Positions 1 to 5,762 of a DNA stretch of 12,307 nucleotides are shown here, piece by piece. Position 1 is the stretch's first letter. Every line of letters starts with the position of its first letter. The DNA is from Thermoplasmata archaeon. GTDB lineage: Archaea > Thermoplasmatota > Thermoplasmata > SG8-5. The stretch lies in the NCBI GenBank assembly GCA_030655715.1, contig JAUSPR010000072.1, positions 1 through 12,307 on the forward strand. Reading direction: 5' to 3'. Below the pieces are notes generated by a model. The model saw only the letters and a list, made by a program, of their open reading frames with translations. It made no database searches and was not told the origin of the DNA. The position numbers and the translations under genes are program-made.

Positions 1-19
1 GATTTTCTTGTTTGCTGAA

Positions 20-68
20 TATTTTTCTTTGGAGGGTGAGCCAGCGGAGCGAGGTATAAAGAAAAATA
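20..68. repeat. Hairpin repeat, copy with 11-bp arms
   Basis: Perfect 11-bp inverted repeat: a T-rich arm at 20-30 and an A-rich arm at 58-68 around a 27-nt loop. The loop carries GGTGAGCC (35-42) followed by AGCG, the same core as in the hairpins at 2960-3014 and 3145-3200. The upstream partner motif of the family would lie before base 1 and cannot be seen. Its function is unknown; it could act as a terminator on either strand. Confidence 0.65.
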
Positions 69-89
69 CTCGCGGGGAGGTCAGGTACT

Positions 90-113
90 CGCCTGGCTGG
101 TACAAGCCAGGCG
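90..113. repeat. Perfect 9-bp hairpin
   Basis: CGCCTGGCT at 90-98 pairs with AGCCAGGCG at 105-113 across a 6-nt loop. It is GC-rich and compact. No tRNA or other known RNA could be recognised around it. The rest of 1-170 shows no convincing gene. Confidence 0.5.
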
Positions 114-170
114 AAACCCATTTGTTAGCTCTAGCACAGAAGACTATTTTTCATCCTTCAAAATTAAAAT

Positions 171-224
171 TTATGTGCCCAAATCCCCGTCAAGCTGGCG
201 TCTTGCATCCTTGGACATGGCCAG
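171..224 (-). pseudogene. Duplicated 3' tail of the zinc-ribbon gene
   Basis: Read on the minus strand, this stretch encodes AMSKDARRQLDGDLGT and a stop. The intact gene at 336-638 ends AMSKDARRQLDGDLGA and a stop. The DNA copies (about 171-224 and 336-389) are roughly 80% identical with no gap, and the differences are mostly silent. Only the last 16 or so codons remain, and no start or upstream coding part is present. It is therefore a remnant of a tandem paralogue, or a duplication made when the hairpin repeat between the copies (228-309) arrived. The divergence indicates that the event is not recent. Confidence 0.7.
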
Positions 225-227
225 AAG

Positions 228-309
228 TTTTTCTTTTTGAGCTTCGGACTGCGCTGGCTTACCTTCCGCAAAAAGAAAAATTTGGAAACAGAAAAACTCC
301 AGGTAATCC
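228..309 (-). repeat. Hairpin repeat element, inverted copy
   Basis: A perfect 12-bp inverted repeat (228-239 with 269-280) encloses a 29-nt loop. On the minus strand the loop contains GGTAAGCC (263-256). Upstream on the same strand lie GACGAGCAGG and GGATTACC (309-302), like the GAGCAGGCTnACC segment before the hairpins in the 2831-3200 array. This copy is therefore the same element in opposite orientation. It sits between the zinc-ribbon gene and the duplicated tail, immediately 3' of the gene, where it could serve as its terminator. Confidence 0.65.
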
Positions 310-335
310 TGCTCGTCCTACGCATATTTGCTTGA

Positions 336-638
336 TTATGCTCCTAAATCGCCGTCGAGCTGCCGTCTAGCATCCTTGGACATTGCAAGCTCTTCTTCCC
401 ACTGCTCCAGGGTATCGAGCGTCTCCTTTAACTGCCTCAGGCAATCGATGCAGACCCAGCGCTTGCCAATCACCTTGCCCGGCGTCTTTCTGTAACAAAT
501 CGCATTGCACATCCAGCAGGTGTTCATTTCTTTGGTGCGATGTTCGGCGTACGCTTCCATCTTCCGGCCCTCGACAATGGATTCGATGACCATCCTGCGC
601 CTTGCACTGTCAGCTTCGGGGGGTGCTTGTTTGGGCAT
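336..638 (-). CDS. Small zinc-ribbon protein, hypothetical
   Basis: A 100-residue protein of unknown function. Residues 41-66 contain CWMC and, 18 residues later, CIDC, a likely zinc-binding pair of knuckles; a further Cys is at 48. The N-terminal third is charged (ARRRMV, EGRK) and the C-terminal third (69-100) is a charged, probably helical stretch rich in Glu, Lys and Arg. The ATG at 638 is preferred over the ATG at 662: a TAATATAT box (661-668) is centred about 26 nt upstream of it, as expected for a leaderless transcript, whereas the longer start would overlap that box. A family member could bind nucleic acid or protein, but nothing shows which. The duplicated tail at 171-224 independently supports that the frame is real. 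Confidence 0.65.
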   Translation of the reverse strand: MPKQAPPEADSARRRMVIESIVEGRKMEAYAEHRTKEMNTCWMCNAICYRKTPGKVIGKRWVCIDCLRQLKETLDTLEQWEEELAMSKDARRQLDGDLGA

Positions 639-660
639 TATCTCATGGAATGAGGTTAAC

Positions 661-675
661 ATATATTACGATTTG
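661..675 (-). promoter_or_regulatory. Archaeal promoter for zinc-ribbon gene
   Basis: Minus-strand CAAATCG (BRE-like) followed by TAATATAT, centred about 26 nt before the ATG at 638. The spacing places transcription start at or next to the start codon, so the mRNA is probably leaderless. Confidence 0.55.
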
Positions 676-737
676 GATGGGAAACTACCAGCCCTCAGGA
701 GGTTTCGTGTTTGTTTACTGTCCAAATGCCGAGAACG

Positions 738-940
738 CTCAGTCCTTCAGGGCTGAGATGAATCGGTATGAACAGTCGTCAATCCACTGTTGCATACCGT
801 GAATATTTGAGCATCAAAAATCGAAGCCAATTAGCTTCGATAAGTCAGGTATGCAACTGCCATATGGTAAACTTCCTGCCTGATTTGTTAGCATCGATTC
901 CATGCGCAAACGCCAGATCCTTTAGGAGCAGGTAGTTTAC
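738..940. other. Structured intergenic region, possible ncRNA
   Basis: The gap between the minus-strand gene at 336-638 and arcS has no convincing ORF but many inverted repeats. These are 738-745/750-757 (8 bp with one G-U), 764-770/793-799 (7 bp, extended by AACAGT/ACTGTT with a bulge), 790-798/848-856 (9 bp), 821-827/834-840 (7 bp) and 867-879/928-940 (12 of 13). The segment near 790-799 can pair with either the left or the right partner, so two folds exclude each other. No known RNA family was recognised. On the minus strand it lies directly 3' of arcS. Confidence 0.4.
811..840 (-). terminator. Hairpin plus T5, end of arcS transcript
   Basis: On the minus strand TCGAAGC and GCTTCGA (840-821, 7 bp, 6-nt loop) are followed at once by TTTTTGATGC (820-811). 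It lies about 130 nt after the arcS stop and before the promoter of the next minus-strand gene, a sensible place for termination. Confidence 0.5.
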
Positions 941-969
941 GGGCCCGGAAATAAATCAGATGCCATGGC

Positions 970-2700
970 TTATCTGGATTTGTGGCGCGTGCGTACTGCC
1001 TCGCCCCTGGTGGATTGCGTCATTTCCTCGCCGGACATCCTTGCGGTTCCGGATGCTGCCAGTTCTCCGTTGCGCATAATCACGACCTCGTCACCCACGC
1101 GTATTCCGGGGTCTGCTTCTTCCACGCCCACTGCGAATAGATTGCCAGTAATCTCAAAATCTGCCATCCGGACAACATGAATATTAGCATCGGCCAGCAG
1201 TTTTGCGCCGTCTATTGTCGGAACAATCATGCCATTGGTATTGGAAATCGTGGCTAACTGAATTTTGTTCTTGTTGACCTTGAGTTGGGGATAACGTCCT
1301 GCCATGGCGCAGCCCGAGAACACTTTCCTGGCCTCGGAACCGAACTGGAACGCGGCCATGCTGGCAATCTCCTGGGAACTGCGGTTCTTCCAATTCACAC
1401 TGGCGCCGGAATAAGCGGCCAGCGCTTTTGTAAGCGTGTTCAGGGATTCGTTGGATGTCGCCCCTCCCTCGGTGGTGATTTCGGCCTCGATGCCTTCCAG
1501 GAGGTCCGGGTCGCCCAGATGACTTATTATGTGAGTATAATTATTTATTTTTAAATATTCTTTTAACAATCTATTAATCATTAATTTCTCGTCTTCGAAC
1601 CAGTGGCCAGTCACCGGGATATCATAATGCTGGGCAGGGTAGAATAATTCCAGCTCTCTTGGCACCAGGCCAAGCGGTGAGGTAACTATTACTTCGTGAA
1701 TCCGGGGGCCTGCATTACTTGCAGCAATGGCTTCGGCAAAGAAACCATGGCTCTTCGAACTGGAGTAGGGCTTCTTGGCGGAGCACGGCAACAAGACAAG
1801 AATATCGGGAGTCGCCGGCTTCCTGTATCTCTCGATTATACGGTTACGAAACCGCACTATGTCCGGGCGACCCAGTGCCAGTCTTGTCGTTGCAGTGAAA
1901 TTGCTTGAAACAGCAGGAAATCTTGTCTCCTGGTATGGGAAATAATGCATGTCCAGATGCCGCAACATTTCCACGAGTTTCGGGGAGGTCTTGGCCCGGT
2001 ACTCAATAAGCTCCCGGATGCCGTTATTGGTAATTCTGGACCTGGCACGCATGACCTCGGAATGAAGAGCCAGCATATTGTGAAGATAAACATCTCCCTT
2101 CCCAGAGCACGCAGTGCAGGGACAGAACTCCCTGGCTATGTCGGGCGATTCATTTCCATCCTGTGTCAGAAAATAGCCCTGGCCGGAGAGATATGCCGCC
2201 CTGGAAGAATCGAGAATGTCCACGCCCAGGTAGGCTAACAATGCAACATTGTTCGGCAAGGCAATGCCAGGCAGGTACAGTGCCGTCTGGTATCCGATGG
2301 CCTCACGAATGCGGGTCAAGACATCGATAAATATCTTTGCGCTTTGATATAATTCAATTGAATTCTCTAAAATGAATAAATCTACCTGGCTTCTCAAGGG
2401 AAATATCTTTTCAGGGTCCGAGTCCGGCCTCAGGATGCAGACATTGTCCAAGACAACCGGTTCTGGTCCGGACTTCCAGTTATGGGGGAATCCCGAATAA
2501 TCAGATAACTGGAGTGCCTTGGAACCGCGCACTGAAATCAAGTGCTGGCCCTCCTGTATGCCGATTAAAGAATCTGCAAAATCCGGAGCAGGAAACCGTT
2601 CGGTGGCCATGTAAAGAATCGACGGCGTGGAAATATGCCAGCCCTCGCCGGAAAGTTTGCCAGTGCGGCCGCAGCCGGCTCTGGAAATGACCTCGAACAT
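970..2700 (-). CDS. arcS: Archaeosine synthase (TgtA2-type)
   Basis: ArcS acts on preQ0 at position 15 in the D-loop of archaeal tRNA, a step in making archaeosine; it is a paralogue of archaeal tRNA-guanine transglycosylase. The 576-residue protein shows the family signature PCX3KPYX2SX2H exactly at residues 305-318 (PCSAKKPYSSSKSH). The TGT-like zinc site is visible at 193-207 (CPCTAC, then His207). A C-terminal PUA-like domain occupies about 495-570, with the typical GVEEADPGIRVGDEVV stretch. The ATG at 2700 is chosen because TTAATATT (2722-2729) is centred about 26 nt upstream, a leaderless arrangement. The open frame continues to 2838, but that extension runs through the hairpin repeat and is unlikely to be protein. 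The gene is transcribed alone, with a probable terminator at 811-840. Confidence 0.93.
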   Translation of the reverse strand: MFEVISRAGCGRTGKLSGEGWHISTPSILYMATERFPAPDFADSLIGIQEGQHLISVRGSKALQLSDYSGFPHNWKSGPEPVVLDNVCILRPDSDPEKIFPLRSQVDLFILENSIELYQSAKIFIDVLTRIREAIGYQTALYLPGIALPNNVALLAYLGVDILDSSRAAYLSGQGYFLTQDGNESPDIAREFCPCTACSGKGDVYLHNMLALHSEVMRARSRITNNGIRELIEYRAKTSPKLVEMLRHLDMHYFPYQETRFPAVSSNFTATTRLALGRPDIVRFRNRIIERYRKPATPDILVLLPCSAKKPYSSSKSHGFFAEAIAASNAGPRIHEVIVTSPLGLVPRELELFYPAQHYDIPVTGHWFEDEKLMINRLLKEYLKINNYTHIISHLGDPDLLEGIEAEITTEGGATSNESLNTLTKALAAYSGASVNWKNRSSQEIASMAAFQFGSEARKVFSGCAMAGRYPQLKVNKNKIQLATISNTNGMIVPTIDGAKLLADANIHVVRMADFEITGNLFAVGVEEADPGIRVGDEVVIMRNGELAASGTARMSGEEMTQSTRGEAVRTRHKSR

Positions 2701-2721
2701 AGTCTCACGATAGGCGCACGG

Positions 2722-2735
2722 AATATTAACTTTGG
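2722..2735 (-). promoter_or_regulatory. BRE/TATA promoter of arcS
   Basis: The minus strand reads CAAAG then TTAATATT, centred about 25-26 nt before the ATG at 2700. This favours the shorter arcS start and a leaderless mRNA. Confidence 0.55.
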
Positions 2736-2776
2736 CAGGGGGTTCAGCCAAAATCAAATTATAAGCAATTCTGTCC

Positions 2777-3200
2777 ACTTTTTTCTTTGCGCAGGGCCAT
2801 CCCGCGCAGTTATTGTCCAAAGAAAATAGTAAGAACACACCTTGAATAGTTTCAAACCACTAGACAAGAAAATGTAGCTCGGAGAGGCATTTGTAAGCGA
2901 TTACGAGTGAGCAGGCTGACCCAAGGTTTCTATAAAAAAGTTAATCAGCTTATTTGTCCACTTTTTTCTTTGCCGAGCGGTCAGCCAGCGCAACGAGGAA
3001 CCAAAGAAAAAAGTAAGAACACACTTAGACAAGTTTCTAACCTCCACACAAGAATATGTAGCTCGGAGAGGCAATAATTAAGCGATTTCGAACGAGCAGG
3101 CTCACCCGAGGTTTCTTTACAAGCAAATTATAAGCATTTCTGTACACTTTCTTCTTTACCGACGGTGAGCCAGCGCAGTGAGAAATTAAAGAAGAAAGTG
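2777..3200. repeat. Tandem array of ~184-bp hairpin units
   Basis: Three long hairpins start at 2777, 2960 and 3145 (periods 183 and 185). Their arms are 2777-2789/2818-2830 (12 of 13), 2960-2972/3002-3014 (13 perfect) and 3145-3158/3187-3200 (14 perfect). The stretches between them (2831-2959 and 3015-3144) are clearly homologous: both open with AAGAACACAC and share TGTAGCTCGGAGAGGCA, GAGCAGGCT and AGGTTTCT. In each unit GGCTnACC (2914-2921, 3099-3106) is the exact complement of GGTnAGCC in the next hairpin loop (2979-2986, 3164-3171). The first hairpin has a different loop. The array fills the gap between arcS and 5S rRNA, and no protein is evident in it. Confidence 0.8.
3145..3200 (-). terminator. 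Hairpin at the 3' end of 5S rRNA
   Basis: The 14-bp perfect inverted repeat begins two bases after the inferred 3' end of the 5S gene. Read on the minus strand its first arm is pyrimidine-rich (CACTTTCTTCTTTA), like an archaeal T-rich terminator. The same element recurs away from 5S, so termination is inferred from position only. Confidence 0.45.
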
Positions 3201-3202
3201 GC

Positions 3203-3320
3203 TGACAGCGTTCTGCGGTTCCCGTGGGCTCTCGCACCACAGTACCGCGCAGAACGCAGGTGGGCTTAACTTCTGGGTTCGGAATGAGACCAGGTGTGGC
3301 CCCACCGCTATGACCGTCAA
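3203..3320 (-). rRNA. rrf: 5S ribosomal RNA
   Basis: The minus strand contains the 5S hallmark CCGAACCCAGAAGTTAAGC (about 3284-3266), preceded by GCGGTGGGGCCACACC. The ends pair as helix I: TGACGG at the 5' end with CTGTCA at the 3' end (one G-U), giving about 118 nt, the normal 5S length. A promoter lies at the expected distance upstream, and no 16S or 23S sequence is next to it. Such an unlinked 5S gene is known in Thermoplasmata. The ends are exact to within a few bases. Confidence 0.93.
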
Positions 3321-3344
3321 ACCAAGTCAAGGATAGAGGTTCGG

Positions 3345-3360
3345 TATTTATAGGTTTCGA
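3345..3360 (-). promoter_or_regulatory. 5S rRNA promoter (BRE + TATA)
   Basis: The minus strand reads TCGAAACC then TATAAATA (3352-3345), centred about 28 nt before the mature 5S 5' end. It is a near-consensus archaeal promoter, as expected for a strongly expressed rRNA gene. Confidence 0.75.
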
Positions 3361-3445
3361 ATGTGGGTTTAACAGCCTTTGTCGCCGCCTTCAGACAGAC
3401 TCGAAACCGAAATGCGGATATATGGATATTTTGTGCATAACATTG

Positions 3446-3455
3446 AAATATATAT
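3446..3455 (+). promoter_or_regulatory. Candidate TATA box of the RDD gene
   Basis: AAATATATAT centred about 35 nt before the TTG start at 3486; a second AT-rich box (near 3415-3430) lies further upstream. Either could serve. The AT-rich run divides the divergent 5S and RDD genes. Confidence 0.4.
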
Positions 3456-3485
3456 CCTACATATGAGTCCCTAGGATGTGATGCA

Positions 3486-4202
3486 TTGGTTTCAGCTCTG
3501 AACATAATAGGCACCGACAAAAGTCTCCAGGAGCACTGGGGCAAACGTATTGTCGCAATTATCATAGACGCCATTATTTGGAATGCCATAGCCTTTGTTC
3601 TGTCATGGTTCGTTGTAATCCCGACCTGGGGAACTTTCCCCTTCATGTGGTTCTGGTTCCAGCCGGCTTTATCGGGCGTTCTTCTGTTCATCTATTCCTT
3701 CGCAATGGAGGCATCCAGCGGTGGTGCGACCCTCGGTAAGAGGGCTATGAACCTGAGAGTTATTCCGGTAAGTGGCGAGATGAGCACTGGCAAAGCAGCA
3801 ATCAGGAACGTTTCCAAGATCTATGGCATGTTCCTGCTTCTTGACTGGCTGGTCGGTTTCGTTTCAGAAGGTGACCCGAAGCAAAAATGGCTGGACAGGG
3901 TGGGCGGTACAACCGTTGTCTTGACAACCGCGTTGAACGAAGCCCAGCAGCATACATACCAATCGCAGCAAGCGAAATACGCCCCGCCGCCTCAGGAGCA
4001 ATATTCCACGAGGCACGAGCAGGTCTATCAGTATCCCCCGGTACAGCAACAGGCAAACGCGCCCCAGGCCCCGGTTTCCCAGCAGGCCCAACCCGGGTCA
4101 AATCCCCAGACCGAAGGAATAAAATGCGGAAAATGCGGCGGTAGGATGGCTGAAACTGGTGCAGGGCGCTTGAAGTGCATCAGATGCGGCACTATTCAGT
4201 AG
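3486..4202 (+). CDS. RDD-family membrane protein with zinc ribbon
   Basis: A 238-residue integral membrane protein of unknown substrate. The RDD signature is present: Arg21 and Asp28 in the first membrane segment (about 22-44) and Asp137 in WLDRVGGT. Further hydrophobic segments lie near 54-73 and 112-126, and TLGKRAMNLRV (82-92) is typical of the family. A Pro/Gln-rich linker (about 155-208) leads to a C-terminal zinc ribbon with CGKC at 214-217 and CIRC at 231-234. The frame has no suitable ATG or GTG; TTG at 3486 is used, with GGATGTGAT (3474-3482), close to the archaeal Shine-Dalgarno sequence, just before it. A later start would remove the Arg-Asp segment. RDD proteins have been linked to transport in some bacteria; that role is not shown here. 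Confidence 0.82.
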   Translation: MVSALNIIGTDKSLQEHWGKRIVAIIIDAIIWNAIAFVLSWFVVIPTWGTFPFMWFWFQPALSGVLLFIYSFAMEASSGGATLGKRAMNLRVIPVSGEMSTGKAAIRNVSKIYGMFLLLDWLVGFVSEGDPKQKWLDRVGGTTVVLTTALNEAQQHTYQSQQAKYAPPPQEQYSTRHEQVYQYPPVQQQANAPQAPVSQQAQPGSNPQTEGIKCGKCGGRMAETGAGRLKCIRCGTIQ

Positions 4203-4210
4203 GTGTTACA

Positions 4211-4981
4211 ATGATTGACGACGTACAGGTGACAAGGAAGATTTTCGAACGCTATTCCAGGGAATTCCTGAACATGACACAGGTCGATGTTGTAATCGCG
4301 GGCGCAGGACCTGCCGGACTCACTGCCGCAAGAATACTGGCCAAGGCCGGTAAAAAAGTACTCTTAATCGAGAGAAAACTCGCCCCCGGAGGCGGAATGT
4401 GGGGCGGCGGGATGAATTATCCGGTTATTGTAATCCAGCCAGAATCGAAGCATCTTCTTGACGATATTGGCATAAAGTCCGAGGATACTGGCGATGGTTA
4501 TTACACCGCTGACTCGGTGGAATGCGTCGCAAAGCTACTGGCATCCGCAATCGACGCAGGTGCCAAGGTTTGGAATGCCGTTACAGTCGAGGATGTCATG
4601 ATACGCCAGGACAGGATAAGCGGCGTTGTCATTAACTGGACCGGCGTGAACCTTACAAAGATGCACGTCGATCCTCTCACAATTGGCGCGAGCTATGTAA
4701 TCGACGGCACAGGTCATGATGCCAGTGTTTGCACGGTGGCCCGGAAAAAAGCCGGAAAGTTACACACCCCCAGCGGAGAAGTCGAAGGGGAGCGTTCCAT
4801 GTGGGCGGAAGTTGGCGAGCAAACCGTTGTCGAGAACACGGGGGAAGTGTACCCTGGCCTTGTTGCTATTGGCATGGCAGCAAATGCAGTCATGGGCGCG
4901 CCAAGAATGGGCCCGATCTTCGGAGGAATGCTGCTTTCTGGTGAAAAAGCCGCCAACCTGGTTCTCTCAAAACTCAAATAA
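4211..4981 (+). CDS. thi4: Thiazole synthase, Thi4 family
   Basis: Thi4 makes the thiazole phosphate half of thiamine from NAD and glycine; archaeal versions are reported to take sulfur from free sulfide. The 256-residue protein has the FAD/NAD-type GAGPAG motif at 31-36, GGGMWGGGMN at 60-69, GTGHD at 166-170 and the closing RMGPIFGGMLLSG at 232-244, all family hallmarks. The ATG at 4211 follows AGGTG (4201-4205) at a proper distance and lies 8 nt after the RDD stop, so the two genes are probably co-transcribed. Counting without gaps from GHD, the place of the yeast sulfur-donor Cys205 holds Ala177, with a Cys at 174. This fits a non-suicide enzyme, though the alignment was made from memory. 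Confidence 0.9.
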   Translation: MIDDVQVTRKIFERYSREFLNMTQVDVVIAGAGPAGLTAARILAKAGKKVLLIERKLAPGGGMWGGGMNYPVIVIQPESKHLLDDIGIKSEDTGDGYYTADSVECVAKLLASAIDAGAKVWNAVTVEDVMIRQDRISGVVINWTGVNLTKMHVDPLTIGASYVIDGTGHDASVCTVARKKAGKLHTPSGEVEGERSMWAEVGEQTVVENTGEVYPGLVAIGMAANAVMGAPRMGPIFGGMLLSGEKAANLVLSKLK

Positions 4982-4995
4982 CCAAAGGTTTATAG
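4981..4995 (+). promoter_or_regulatory. BRE/TATA promoter of the wHTH gene
   Basis: ACCAAAGG followed by TTTATAG, about 37 nt before the ATG at 5029, so the leader should be about 10 nt. It begins at the last base of the thi4 stop, giving the wHTH gene its own promoter. Confidence 0.5.
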
Positions 4996-5028
4996 TGAAG
5001 TGGGCATATTGTCCGCCAGAGTGTAAAC

Positions 5029-5415
5029 ATGACTGACGAAGTTGAAATGTTAGCCAGACGCCTTCGCGAGAAACCCGACATCCCAATGTCAGTTTTCGAC
5101 CTGGCCTCAGAGCTCAGTCTACCCGAGGAAAGGATAAAGTATGACGTGAAGAACCTCATGAAGAGAGATGGATTCTTCGACCTGGGGGGTAGCAGGCTCA
5201 TGTTCACTGGTAATTCCGATTTAGCAGCATTCGAGATTTTCAAAATGTCTGCGACTCAGATTTCATATAATGAGTACGTCCAGTACAGGGACCAGCCACA
5301 TATCCTGATGCGGCTTTCCAGGGACCGTGAGGTCGCTTATCGCATGGACACAGAAAAAATGCTTCAGAATTCCATTAAAGAGAAGGAAAAATCTAGGGGG
5401 AATTCAGTTCTCTAA
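5029..5415 (+). CDS. Winged-HTH-like regulator, probable N-terminal part
   Basis: A 128-residue product as the sequence stands. Residues 1-60 look like a helix-turn-helix domain: PMSVFDLASELSLPEERIKYDVKNLMKRDGFFDL has the helix-turn-helix and following wing pattern of MarR/ArsR-like folds. Residues 65-120 are mixed and charged. The ATG at 5029 has GAGTG (5019-5023) ahead of it. The frame ends just after a run of five G (5396-5400). The next frame then stays open to 5716 with coding-like sequence and no good start of its own. Removing one G would join both into a 228-residue protein. The specific family and target genes are not known. Confidence 0.65.
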   Translation: MTDEVEMLARRLREKPDIPMSVFDLASELSLPEERIKYDVKNLMKRDGFFDLGGSRLMFTGNSDLAAFEIFKMSATQISYNEYVQYRDQPHILMRLSRDREVAYRMDTEKMLQNSIKEKEKSRGNSVL

Positions 5416-5716
5416 CCATAGGTCCCCCAGGCCAAGATCGGCCCCCAGAAGACAGAAGAAGGTCCAAACTCCTAAGAAAAAACGTTTAAACCTCAGAAGG
5501 ACCATTGAATTCAAATATGAATTAAGCAAGATTCTTGCTGAACTTCCTGAGAACATTACCGGAACCTTGAGAGGCTCGATTTACGCAAAAGCGGATAAAA
5601 TGGATTTGGATGCTGCCATGGAGTTCATCGAAGAGAAGGTCAAGGACGGTACCATTGAAGAAAAAACCAGGGATGAACTCTTCAAGCTTCTCAAATTTTT
5701 CTGCGTTTACCGTTAA
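5396..5716 (+). CDS. Downstream half of the frameshifted wHTH gene
   Basis: This frame overlaps the end of the preceding gene and continues to a stop at 5714-5716. It starts with a basic, Pro-rich linker (SPRPRSAPRRQKK) and ends in a compact charged domain (ELSKILAELPENITGT, then AAMEFIEEKVKDGTIEE) that reads like real protein. No ATG, GTG or TTG lies between the G run and the domain; the only upstream ATG in frame (5327) is inside the other gene and gives an odd N-terminus. It is therefore best read as the C-terminal part of the same protein, reached by a frameshift of one base. A sequencing error, a real mutation and programmed shifting are all open. Confidence 0.55.
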   Translation, partial: GGIQFSNHRSPRPRSAPRRQKKVQTPKKKRLNLRRTIEFKYELSKILAELPENITGTLRGSIYAKADKMDLDAAMEFIEEKVKDGTIEEKTRDELFKLLKFFCVYR

Positions 5717-5717
5717 A

Positions 5718-5755
5718 TTATAATACGCTCGCAACGATATTGGTAGGATAGGGGG
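5718..5755 (+). promoter_or_regulatory. TATA box and SD of the UPF0173 gene
   Basis: TTATAATA at 5718-5725 predicts transcription start near 5748. GGGGG at 5751-5755, seven bases before TTG 5763, is a strong purine-rich ribosome binding site and decides for this non-ATG start. Confidence 0.5.
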
Positions 5756-5762
5756 TACAAAT

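Noticed and set aside
8..370. Plus-strand open frame of 120 codons
   Set aside because: It runs through two noncoding hairpin repeats and lies opposite the duplicated tail and the end of the zinc-ribbon gene. The translation has no domain character.
867..940. A 74-nt segment with 7-bp complementary ends resembling a tRNA acceptor stem
   Set aside because: No T-loop (GGTTCGA-like) or D-arm motif on either strand, and the stem continues to 13 bp. It is a hairpin rather than a tRNA.
3015..3145. T-loop-like GTTCGAAATC on the minus strand in the repeat unit, suggesting a tRNA remnant
   Set aside because: No flanking T-stem or acceptor stem, and the sister unit reads CTCGTAATC instead, so the resemblance is chance.
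3037..3330. Minus-strand open frame of 97 codons
   Set aside because: It covers the whole 5S rRNA gene and part of the tandem repeat; the similarity of its end to the arcS 5' extension comes from the shared repeat.
4175..4210. Upstream ATG giving Thi4 twelve more residues
   Set aside because: It lies inside the end of the RDD gene without a ribosome binding site, while ATG 4211 has AGGTG at good spacing.
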